Shown: positions 29,901 to 42,022 of the stretch, piece after piece
Numbering within the stretch: position 1 is the first letter of the stretch
How the letters are laid out: each line of letters starts with the position of its first letter
Source of the DNA: Hippophae tibetana
Taxonomy: Eukaryota > Streptophyta > Magnoliopsida > Rosales > Elaeagnaceae
DNA: 64,000 nucleotides
Direction: 5' to 3'
NCBI GenBank assembly: GCA_037013495.1
Contig: CM072801.1
Coordinates: 34,584,001 to 34,648,000 of the forward strand
Program-made: the position numbers and the translations under genes
The notes under the pieces: generated by a model
Database searches by the model: none
Told to the model about the DNA's origin: nothing
What the model saw: the letters and a program-made list of their open reading frames with translations, nothing else

Positions 29901-30480
29901 TTTCAACTTTATACGACCAAAACTTTCGACTGTGGTATCGTAAAGACTATTATAATATATCAAATTGAAGCCCTCATCGATTAACACAATCATTGTTGGC
30001 CTCACTAAGGAACCTGAATTTGTACCCAAATCCGTCATTTACATCACTTATGAACGGTTTTAGGTTTTTCTCGCTAATTTCTCTTTTACTAACTTTCGAT
30101 TTTATTCAATAGAGCTGAAAAGGAGATATTTATGCGGACCAAGGGTTCTTTTTTTATATGTTCAATAAATCTGTATTCTTCGAAAAAAATAGGAGCATAG
30201 AAAACGAAAGGAGCTGTTATTGAAATTTTCAAAAAAACAAAACATTTGATAAATCAAACTTTCAACTTTATACGAACATTACTTTTGACTAGGGTATCGT
30301 AATGCCAATTATAATATATCACATTGAAGCTCTTACTGATTCACACAATCAGTGTTGGCCTCACAAAATAACTTGAGATATTTAACCAAATCCATCATTT
30401 ACATCACTTACCAAGGATTTTAGGTTTTTCTCGCAAATATTCGTTTTACTTATTTTCGATTTTATTCAATAAAGTTGTAA
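23968..30480. repeat. Higher-order unit, 18 monomers (about 6.51 kb), copy 3
   Basis: This is the third long unit, matching copy 2 at an offset of 7226 bp before the internal duplication and 6512 bp after it. A few private changes are seen, for example gtaaagccaatt for gtaatgccaatt near 28132 and an extra ATG context near 29107. At about 30490 the expected continuation (ttatttatccgatcc) is replaced by ttatttatgtgttc, which marks the end of this higher-order array. Confidence 0.92.
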
Positions 30481-33400
30481 AGGAGATATTTAAGGCGATC
30501 AAGGGTTCTTTATTTATGTGTTCAATAAATCTTTATTTTTCGAAAAAAAAAATTCAAGAATATAAAATGAAAGGGGCAACTCTTGAAATTTTCAAAAACA
30601 ACAAAACATTTGACAAATCAAATTATCAATTTAATACGATAATAACTTTTGACTGAGGTATCGTAAAGACAATTATAATATATCAAATCGAAGCACTTAA
30701 TAATTGACATAATTAGTTCTGGCCTCACTTTGAAACCTGAATTATATACCCAAATTCCATCATGTACATCACTAACCAAGGGTTTTAGGTTTTTCTCGCA
30801 AATTTTCGTTTTACTTAGTTTCAATTTTATTCAATAGATCTGTAAAAGGGAAATTTATGATGGCCAAGGGTTCTTTATTTATATGTTCAATAAAGCTATA
30901 TTCTTCGGAAAAAAAATAGGAGAATAGAAAATGAAAGCTGGAGGGAGCTATTGAAATTTTTTAAAAAACAAAACATTTGATAAATCGAACTTTCAACTTC
31001 ATACGACTATAACTTTTGACTATGGTATCGTAAAGGCAATTATAATATATCAAATATAAGCTCTTATCGATACACACAATCAGTTTTGGCCTCACTAACA
31101 AACCTGAATTATGTACCCAAATTCATCATTTACATCTCTTACCAAAGGTTTTAGGTTTTTATCACAAATTTCCGTTTTACTTATTTTCGATTTTATTCAA
31201 TAGAGCTGTAGAAGAGATATTTAAGTCGACCAAGGGTTATTTATTTATGTGTTGAATAAATCTCTATTCTTCCAAAAAAAATATGAGAATAGAAAAAGAA
31301 AGGGGAACTGTTAAAATTTTCAAAAATAACAAAACATTTGACAAATCGAACTTTTCAATTTATACGACTATAACTTTTGACTAGGGTATAGTACCGAAAA
31401 TTATAATATATCAAATCAAAGCTCTTAACGATTCACACAATTTGTTCTGGCCTCACTATGGAACCTGAATTATATACCCAAATTCCATCATTTCCATCAC
31501 TAACCAAGGGTCTTAGGTTTTTCTCGCAAATTTCTGTTTTATTCAATAGAGTTGTAAAGTAGATATTTAAGTCGACCAAGGGTTCTTTATTTATGTGATC
31601 AATAAATCTTTATTCTTCAAAAAAAAATAGGAGAATAGAAAAAGGAAGCGGAAACTAGTTAAATTTTCAAAAACAACAAAAAATTTGATAAATTGAACTT
31701 TTAACTTTATACGAAAATAACTTTTGAGTGGGGTAATGTAACGACAATTATAATATATCAAATCGAAGCTCTTATCTATTCACACAATTATTTCTATCCT
31801 CACGTTGGAACCTAAATTATATACCCAATTTCCATCATTTACATCACTAACGAAGGGTTTTATATTTTTCTCGCAAATTTTCGTTTTACAAATTTTCGGT
31901 TTTATTCAATAGAGTTGTAAAGGGGATATTTGTTCCGATCAAGGGTTCTTTATTTATGTGTTCAATAAATCTCTATTCTTTGAAAAAAAAATAGGAGAAT
32001 AGAAAGAGAAAGGAGCAACTATTGAAATTTTCAAAAAAAAAACAAAACTTTTGATAAATTAAACTTTTAACTTTATACGACTATAACTTTTGACTCGGGT
32101 ATCGTAACTACAATTATAACATATCAAATCGAAGCTCTTATTGATTCACACAATTATATCTGGCGTCACTTTGGAACCTGAATTATATACCCAAATTCCA
32201 TCATTTACATCAATAACCAATGGTGTTAGCTTTTTCTCGCAAATTTCCTTTTTACTTACTTTCGATTTTATTTAATAGAGCTCTAAAGGAGATATTTGTT
32301 CCGACCAAGGCTTCTTTATTTATGTGTTCAATAAATCTCTATTCTTTGAAAAGAAACTAGGAGAATAGAAAAAGAAAGGAGCAACTGTTGAAATTTTCAA
32401 AGAAACAAAACATTTGATACATCGAACTTTCAACTTTATACGACCATAACTTTTGACTGTGGTATCGTAAAGACTATTATAATATATCAAATTGAAGCCC
32501 TTATCGATTAACACAATCAGTGTTGGCTTCACTAAGGAACCTGAATTATGTACCCAAATCTGTCATTTACATCACTTACCAAGGGTTTTAGGTTTTCTCG
32601 CAAATTTCTATTTTACTAACATTCGATTTTATTCAATAGAGTTGTAAAGGAGATATTTATTCCGACCAAGGGTTCTTTATTTATATGTTCAATAAATCTG
32701 TATTCTTCGAAAAAAATAGAAGAATAGAAAACGAAAAAAGCAACTATTGAAATTTTCAAAAAAAAAACAAAACATTTGATAAATCAAACTTTCAACTTTA
32801 TACGACCATAACTTTTGACTTGGGAATCGTAACGCTAATTATAATATATCACATTGAAGCTCTTATCGATTCACACAATCAGTGCTGGTATCACTACCGA
32901 GCCTGAGATATGTAACCAATCCATCATTTTCATCACTTACCAAGGGTTTTAGGTTTTTCTCGCAAATTTTCGTTTTACTTATTTTCGATTTTATTCAATG
33001 GAGCTCTAAAGGAGATATTTAAGGCGACCAAGGGTTCTTTATTTATGTGTTCATTAAATCTTTATTTTTCAAAAAAAATAGGAGAATAGAAAATGAAAGG
33101 GGCAACTGTTGAAATTTTCAAAAACAACAAAACATTTGTCAAATCGAACTTTCAACTTTATACGATAATACATTTTGATTGAGGTATCGTAACTACAACT
33201 ATAATATATCAAATCAAGCACTTAAAAATTCACAAAATTAGTTCTAGCCTCACTTCGGAAGCTGAATTATATACCCAAATTCCCCCATATACATCACTAA
33301 GCAAGGGTTTTAGATTTTTCTCGCAAATTTTCTTTTACTTAGTTTCAATTTTATTCAATAGAGCTGTAAAGGGGATATTTATGCCGACCAAGGGTTCTTT

Positions 33401-36254
33401 ATTTTTATGTTCAATAAAGCTGTATTCTTCGAAAAAAAATAGGAGAGTAGAAAATGAAAGGTGGAGCTATTGAAATTTTTTAAAAAACAAAATATTTGAT
33501 AAATCGAACTTTCAACTTTATACGACTATAACTTTTGACTATGGTATCGTAACGAAAATTATAATATATCAAATATAAGCTCTTCTTGATACACAGAATC
33601 AGTTTTGGCCTCACTAACAAACCTGAATTATGTACCCAAATGCCTCATTTACATCTCTTACCAAGGGTTTTAGGTTTTTTTCACAAATTTCGGTTTTACT
33701 TATTTTCGATTTTATTCAATAGAGATGTAAAGGAGATATTTAGGTCGACCAAGGGTTCTTTATTTATGTGTTCAATAAATCTCTATTCTTCAAAAAAAAA
33801 TATGAGAATAGAAAAAGAAAGGGGAACTGTTAAAATTTTCAAAAATAACAAAACATTTGACAAATCGAACTTTCAACTTTATACGACTATAACTTTTGAC
33901 TGGGGTATCGTAACGACAATTATAATATATCAAATCAAATCTCTTACCGATTCACACAATTTTTTCTGGCCTCACTATGGAACCTGAATTATATACCCAA
34001 ATTCCATCATTTACATCACTAACGAAGGGTTTTAGGTTTTTCTCGCAAATTTCCGTTTTACTAATTTTCGATTTTATTCAATAGAGCTGCAAAGGAGATA
34101 TTTAAGGCGACCAAGGGTTCTTTATTTATGTGTTCAATAAATTTTTATTTTTCGAAAAAAACTATTGAAATTTTTAAAAAACAAAACATTTGCTAAATCA
34201 AACTTTCAACTTTATACGACCATAAATTTTGACTGTGGTATCGTAAATACTATTATAATATATCAAATTGAAGCCCTTATCGATTAACACAATCAGTGTT
34301 GGCCTCACTAAGGAACCTGAATTATGTACCCAAATTCGTCATTTACATCACTTACCAAGGGTTTTAGGTTTTTCTCGCAAATATCTATTTTACTAACTTT
34401 CGATTTTATTCAATAGAACTGTAAAGGAGATATTTATGCCGACCAAGGTTTCTTAATTTATATGTTCAATAAATCTGTATTCTTCGAAAAAAATAGGAGC
34501 ATAGAAAACGAAAGGAGCTACTATTGAAATTTTTAAAAAAACAAAACATTTGATAAATCAAACTTTCAACTTTATACGACCATTACTTTTGTCTAGGGTA
34601 TCGTAACGCCAATTATAATATATCACATTGAAGCTCTTATCGATTCACACAATCAGTGTTGGCCTCACTAAGGAACCTGAGATATGTATCCAAATCCATC
34701 ATTTACATCACTTACCTAGGGTTTTTGGTTTTTCTGGCAAATTTTCGTTTTACTTATTTTTGATTTTATTCAAAGAGCTGTAAAGGAGATATTTAAGGCG
34801 ACCAAGGGTTCTTTATTTATGTTTTCAATAAATCTTTATTTTTCAAAAAAAATAGGAGAATAGCAAAATGAAAGGGGCAATTGTTGAAATTTTCAAAAAC
34901 AACAAAACATTTGACAAATCGAACTTTCAAATTTATACGACAATAACTTTTGACTGAGGAATCGTAACGAAAATTATAATATATCAAATCGAAGCACTTA
35001 AAAATTAACAAAATTATTTCTGGCCTAACTTTGGATCCTGAATTATATACCCAAATTCCATCATGTACATCACTCACTAAGGGTTTTAGGTTTTTCTCGC
35101 AAATTTTCGTTTTACTTTGTTTCAATTTTATTCAATAGAGCTGTAAAGGGGATATTTATGCCGACCAAGGGTTCTTTTTTTATGTGTTGAATAAATCTCT
35201 ATTCTTTGAAAAGAAACTAAGAGAATAGAAAAAGAAAGGAGCAACTGGTGAAATTTTCAAAAACAACAAAACATTTGATAAATCGAACTTTCAACTTTAT
35301 ACGACCATTACTTTTGACTAGGGTATCGTAACGGCAATTATAATATATCACATTGAAGCTCTTATCGATTCACACAATCAGTGTTGGCCTCACTAAGGAA
35401 CCTGAGATATGTAACCAAATCCATCATTTACATAACTTACCAAGGGTTTTAGGTTTTCCTCGCAAATTTTCGTTTTACCTATTTTCGATTTTATTCAATA
35501 GAGCTGTAAAGGAGATGTTTAAGGTGACCAACGGTTCTTTATTTATGTGTTCAATAAATCATTATTTTTCAAAAAAAAATAGGAGAATAGAAAATGAAAG
35601 GGCAACTGTTGAAATTTTCAAAAACAACAAAACATTTGAAAAATCGAACTTTCAACTTTATATGATAATAACTTTTGACTGAGGTATCGTAACGACAATT
35701 ATAATATATAAAATGGAAGCACTTAACAATTCACAAAATTGGGTCTGGCCTCACTTCGGAACCTGAATTATATACCCAAATTCCATCATGTACATCACTA
35801 ACCAAGGGTTTTAGTTTTTTCCCACAAATTTTCGTTTTATTAGTTTAATTTTATTCAATAGAGCTGTAAAGTGGATATTTATGCCGGCCAAAGGTTCTTT
35901 ATTTATATTTTCCATAAAGTTGTATTCTTCAAAAAATAATAGGAGAAAAGAAAATGAAAGGTGCAACTATTGAAAGTTTTTAAAAAACAAAACATTTGAT
36001 AAATCGAACTTTAAACTTTATACGACCATAACTTTTGACTATGGTATCGTAACGACAATTATAATATATCAAATCGAAGCACTTAAAAATTCACAAAATT
36101 AGTTCTGGCCTCACTTCGGAACCTGAATTATGTACCCAAATTCCATCATGTACATCACTAACCAAGGGTTTTAGGTTTTTCTCGCAAATTTTCGTTTTAC
36201 TTAGTTTCAATTTTATTCAATAGAGCTAATAAGGGAATATTTATGCCGGCCAAG
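30481..36254. repeat. Diverged satellite monomers without clear higher-order repeat
   Basis: About 16 monomers of the same satellite lie here, in mixed subtypes with more substitutions and small deletions than the arrays on either side. I could not find a second copy of this series in the window. Two monomers are shortened: one lacks 16 bp at 31540 (between two tttt-ending strings), and another lacks about 27 bp at 34160 (the gaatagaaa block). No gene or RNA is supported; the longest open frames (33586-33987 plus, 34817-35125 minus) lie entirely within monomer sequence. Confidence 0.8.
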
Positions 36255-36755
36255 GGTTCTTTATTTATATGTTCAATAAAGCTATATTCTTCGAAAAAAA
36301 GGGATAATAGAAAATGAAAGGTTCAGCTATTGAAATATTTTAAAACCAAAACATTTGATAAATCGAACTTTCTACTTTATACGACCATAACGTTTGATTG
36401 GGGTATCGTAACGCCAATTATAATATATCAAATTGAATCTCCAATCGATTAACACAACAATTGTTGGCTTCACTAAGGAACCTGAATTATGTACCCAAAT
36501 GCATCATTTACATCTCTTACCAAGGGTTTTAGGTTTTTCTCACAAATTTCCATTTTACTTATTTTTGATTTTATTCAATAGAGCTGTAAGGAGATATTTA
36601 AGTCGACCAAGGGTTCTTTATTTATGTGTTCAATAAATCTCTATTCTTCGAAAAAAATATGAGAATAGAAAAAGAAAGGGGCAATTATTAAATTTTCAAA
36701 AATAACAAAACATTTGACAAATCGAACATTCAAATTTATACGACTATAACTTTTG
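36255..36755. repeat. Duplicated flank X, left copy
   Basis: This stretch of about 500 bp recurs at 37336-37836 at an offset of 1081 bp (three monomers). Shared diagnostic variants include gggataatagaaaatg, aggttcagctattg, ttaaaaccaaaac, acgtttgattgggg and gagctgtaaggagat. The two copies differ at very few bases, for example gctatattc here against gctgtattc in the right copy. Confidence 0.88.
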
Positions 36756-37335
36756 ACTGGGGTATCGTACCGACAATTATAATATATCAAATCGAAGCTC
36801 TTAACGATTCACACAATTATTTCTAGCCTCACGTTGGAACCTGAATTATATACCCAATTTCCATCATTTACATCACTTACCAAATGTTTTAGGTTTTTCT
36901 CGCAAATTTTCGTTTTTCTTATTTTCGATTTTATTCAATAGAGGTGTAAAGGAGATATTTAAGGTGACCAAGGGTTCTTTATTTATGCGATCAATAAATC
37001 TTTATTTTTCGAAAAAAATAAGGGAATAGAAAATGAAAGGGGCAACTATTGAAATTTTCAAAAACAACAAAACATTTGACAAATCGAACTTTCAACTTTA
37101 TAAGACAATAACTTTTGACTGAGGTATCATAACGAAAATTATAATATATCAAATCGAAGCACTTAATAATTCACAAAATTAGTTCTGGCCTTACTTCGGA
37201 ACCTGAATTGTATACACAAATTCCATCATGTAGATCACTAACCAAGGGTTTTAGGTTTTTCTCGCAAATTTTCGTTTTACTTACTTTCAATTTTATTCAT
37301 TAGAGCTGTAAAGGGGATATTTATGCCCGCCAAGG
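36756..37335. repeat. Block Y, near-identical to 2430-3010 (34.3 kb away)
   Basis: From about 36756 to 37335 the sequence matches about 2430-3010 almost perfectly at an offset of 34326 bp. It shares rare variants with that block: accaaatgttttagg, aaataagggaatagaaa, tttataagacaataac, aattgtatacac, catgtagatcac and tgcccgccaaggg. One visible difference is ttttcgatttt here against ttttccatttt at the distant copy. Adjacent monomers on either side belong to a different subtype series, so this looks like an inserted or converted block. Confidence 0.88.
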
Positions 37336-37836
37336 GTTCTTTATTTATATGTTCAATAAAGCTGTATTCTTCGAAAAAAAAGGGATAATAGAAAATGAAA
37401 GGTTCAGCTATTGAAATATTTTAAAACCAAAACATTTGATAAATCGAACTTTCTACTTTATACGACCATAACGTTTGATTGGGGTATCGTAACGCCAATT
37501 ATAATATATCAAATTGAATCTCCAATCGATTAACACAACAATTGTTGGCTTCACTAAGGAACCTGAATTATGTACCCAAATGCATCATTTACATCTCTTA
37601 CCAAGGGTTTTAGGTTTTTCTCACAAATTTCCATTTTACTTATTTTTGATTTTATTCAATAGAGCTGTAAGGAGATATTTAAGTCGACCAAGGGTTCTTT
37701 ATTTATGTGTTCAATAAATCTCTATTCTTCGAAAAAAATATGAGAATAGAAAAAGAAAGGGGCAATTATTAAATTTTCAAAAATAACAAAACATTTGACA
37801 AATCGAACATTCAAATTTATACGACTATAACTTTTG
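37336..37836. repeat. Duplicated flank X, right copy
   Basis: This is the second copy of the 500-bp block at 36255-36755. The match ends near 37836, where the left copy reads gactggggtatcgtacc and this one reads gacttgggtatcgtaac. Its final 150 bp also forms the start of the first 12-monomer unit, so the duplications overlap. Confidence 0.86.
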
Positions 37837-40800
37837 ACTTGGGTATCGTAACGACAATTATAATATATCAAATCAAAGCTCTTAACGATTCACACAATTT
37901 GTTCTAGCCCCACTTTGGAACCTAAATTATATACCCAAATTCCATAATTTACATCACTAACCAAGGGTCTTAGGTATTTCTCGCAAATTTCTGTTTTACT
38001 TAGTTTCTATTTTATTTAATAGAGCTGTAAAGTAGATATTTAAGGCGACCAAGGGTTCTTTATTTATGTGATCAATAAATCTTTATTCTTCAAAAAAAAA
38101 GGTGAATAGAAAAAGAAAGGGGCAACTAGTTAAATTTTGTAAAACAACAAAAAATTTGATAAATTGAACTTTTAACTTTATACGACCATTGATTTTGACT
38201 ATGGTATCGTAAAGTCTATTATAATATATCAAATTGAAGCCCTTATCGATTAACACAATCAGTGTTGGCCTCACTAAGGAACCTAAATTATGTACGCAAA
38301 TCCATCATTTACATCACTTACCAAGGGTTTTAAGTTTTTCTCGTAAATTTCTGTTTTACTAACTTTCAATTTTATTAAATAGAGCTATAATGGAGATATT
38401 TATGCCGACCAAGGGTTCTTTATTTATATGTTCAATAAATCTGTATTATTAGAAAAAAAAATAGTAGAATAGATAACGAAAGGAGCAACTATTGAAATTT
38501 TAAAAAAAACAAAACATTTGATAAAATCAAACTTTCAACTTTATACCACTATAACTTTTGACTCTTGTATCGTAACGGCAAATATAATATATCAAATATA
38601 AGCTCTTATCGATACACACAATCAGGTTTGGCCTTACTAACGAACCTGGATTATGTACCCAAATGCATCATTTACATATCTTACCAAGGGTTTTAGGTTT
38701 TTCTCACAAATTTCCGTTTTACTTATTTTCGATTTTATTCAATAGAGCTGTAGAGGAGATATTTAAGTCGACCAAGGTTTCTTTATTTATGTGTTGAATA
38801 AATCTCTATTCTTCGAAAAAAAATATGAGAATAGAAAAAGAAAGGGGAACTGTTAAAATTTTCAAAAATAACAAAACATTTGACAAATCGAACTTTCAAA
38901 TTTATACGAATATAACTTTTGACTCGAGTATCGTAACGAAAATTATAATATATCTAATCAAAGCCCTTAACGATTCACACAATTTGTACTGGCCTCACTA
39001 TGGAACCTGAATTATATACCCAAATTGCATCATTTACATCACTAACTAAGGGTCTTAGGTTTTTCTCGCAAATTTTTGTTTTACTTAGTTTCGATTTTAT
39101 TCAATAGAGCTGTAAAGGCGATATTTAAGTCGACCAAGGGTTCTTTATTTATGTGATCAATAAATCTTTATTCTTCAAAAAAAAAATTAGAGTAGAAAAA
39201 GAAAAGGGCAACTAGTTAAATTTTCAAAAACATCAAAAAATTTGATAAATTGAACTTTTAACTTTATACGAATATAACTTTTGAGTGGGGTATTGTAACG
39301 ACAATTATAATATATCAAATCGAAGCTCTTATCAATTCATATTATTATTTCTAGCCTCACATTGGAACCTGAATTAAACACCCAAATTCCATCATTTACA
39401 TCACTAACGAAGGGTTTTAGGTTGTTCTCCTAAATTTCCGTTTTACTAATTTTTTATTTTATTCAATAAAGTTGTAAAGGAGATATTTAAGGCGACCAAG
39501 CGTTCTTTATTTATGTGATCAATAAATCTTTATTCTTCAAAAAAATAGGAGAATAGAAAAAGAAAGGGGCAACTGTTTAAATTTTCAAAAACAACAAAAA
39601 ATTTGATAAATTGAACTTTTAACTTTATACGACTATAACTTTTGAGGGGGGTATTGTAATGACAATTATAATATATCAAATCGAAGCTCTTATCTATTCA
39701 CACAATTCTTTCTAGCCTCACCTTGGAACCTGAATTATATACCCCAATTCCATCATTTACATCACTAACGAAGGGTTTTAGGTTCTTCTCGCAAATTTCC
39801 GTTTTACAACTTTTCGATTTTTTTCAATAGAGCTGTAAAGGAGATATTTGTTCCGACCAAGGGTTCTTTATTTATGTGTTCAATAAATATCTATTCTTTG
39901 AAAAGAAACTAGGAGAATAGAAAAAGAAAGGAGCCAATTTTCAAAAAAACAAAACATTTGATAAATCAAACTTTCAACTTTATACGACCATAAATTTTGA
40001 CTGTGGTATCTTAAAGACTATTATAATATGTCAAATTGAAGCCCTTATCGATTAACACACTTAGTGTTGGGCTAACTAAGGAACCTGAATTATATACCCA
40101 TATCCATCATTTACATCACTTACCAAGGGTTTTAGGTTTTTCTCGCAAATTTCTGTTTTACTAACTTTCAATTTTATTCAATAGAGCTGTAAAGGAGATA
40201 TTTATGCCAACCAAGGGTTCTTTATTTATATGTTCAATAAATCTGTATTCTTCGAAAAAAATAGGAGAATAGAAAACGAAAGGAGCAACTATTAAAATTA
40301 TCAAAAAAACAAAACATTTGAAAAATCGAACTTTCAACTTTATACGACAATAACTTTTTACTGAGGTATCGTAACGAAAATTATAATATATCAAATCGAA
40401 GCACTTAAAAATTCACAAAATTATTTCTGGCCTAACTTCGGATCCTGAATTATATACCCAAATTCCATCATGTACATCACTCACCAACGGTTTTAGGTTT
40501 TTCTCGCAAATTTTCGTTTTACTTTGTTTCAATTTTATTCAATAGAGTTGTAAAGGGGATATTTATGCCGACCAAGGGTTCTTTTTTTATGTGTTCAATA
40601 AATCTCTATTCTTTGAAAAGAAGCTAAGAGAATAGAAAAATAAAGGAGCAACTGTTGAAATTTTCAAAAACAACAAAACATTTGATAAATCGAACTTTTA
40701 ACTTTATACGACCACAACTTTTGACTATGGTATCTTAAAGACTATTATAATATATAAAATTGAAGCCCTTATCGATTAACACACTTAGTGTGGCACTCAC

Positions 40801-42022
40801 TAAGGAACCTGAATTATATACCCAAATCCATCATTTCCATCACTTACCAAGGGTTTTAGGTTTTTCTCGCAAATTTCTGTTTTACTAACTTTCGATTTTA
40901 TTCAATAGAGCTGTAAAGGAGATATTTATCCCGACCAAGGGTTCTTTATTTATATGTTCAATAAATCTGTATTCTTCAAAAAAATAGGAGAATAGAAAAC
41001 GAAAGGAGCAAATTTTGAAATTTTCAAAAAAAACAAAACATTTGACAAATCGAACCTTTAACTTTATATGACAATAACTTTTGACTCAGGTATCGTAACG
41101 AAAATTTAATATATCAAATCGAAGCAGTTAACAATTCATAAAATTATTTCTGGCCTCACTTCGGATACTGAATTATATACCCAAATTCCATCATGTACAT
41201 CACTCACGAAGGGTTTTAGGTTTTTCTCGCAAATTTTCGTTTTACTTAGTTTCAATTTTATTCAATAGAGCTGTAAAGGGGATATTTATGCCGACCAAGG
41301 TTTCTTTATTTATGTTATCAATAAATCTCTATTCTTTCAAAATAAACTTGGAGAATAGAAAAAGAAAGGAGCAACTGTTGAAATTTTCAAAAATAACAAA
41401 ACATTTGATAAATCGAACTTTTAACTTTATACGACCATAACTTTTGACTGTGGTATCTTAAAGACTATTATAATATATAAAATTGAAGCCCTTATCGATT
41501 AACACACTCAGTGTTGCCCTCACTAAGGAACCTGAATTATATACCCAAATCCACCATTTCCATCACTTACCAAGGGCTTTAGGTTTTTCTCGCAAATTTC
41601 TGTTTTACTAACTTTCGATTTTATTCAATAGAGCTGTAAAGGAGATATTTATGCCGACCAAGGGTTCTTTATTTATATGTTCAATAAATCTCTATTCTTT
41701 AAAAAAGAAACTAAGAGAATAGAAAAAGAAAGGAGCAACTGTTGAAATTTTCAAAAACAACAAAACATTTGATAAATCGAACTTTCAACTTTATACGACC
41801 TTAAATTTTGACTGTGTATGTTAAAGACTATTATAATATATCACATTGAAGCCCTTATCCATTAACACAATCAGTGTTGTCCTCACTAAGGATCCTGAAT
41901 TATATACTCAAATCCATCATTTACATCACTTACCAAGCATTTTAGGTTTTCCTCGCAAATTTTCGTTTTACTTATTTTCGATTTTATTCAATAGAGGTGT
42001 AAAGGAGATGTTTAAGGTGACC
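37690..42022. repeat. Higher-order unit, 12 monomers (4333 bp), copy 1
   Basis: The whole stretch is repeated at an offset of exactly 4333 bp, including private features such as accattgattttgac, the shortened gaaaggagccaattttc near 39931, and attcatattattattt near 39344. Reading along, I found only isolated differences, for example ccataattt at about 37945 against ccatcattt in copy 2. The breakpoints fall within the common string ttctttatttatgtgttc, so the boundaries are good to about 40 bp. Confidence 0.94.
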
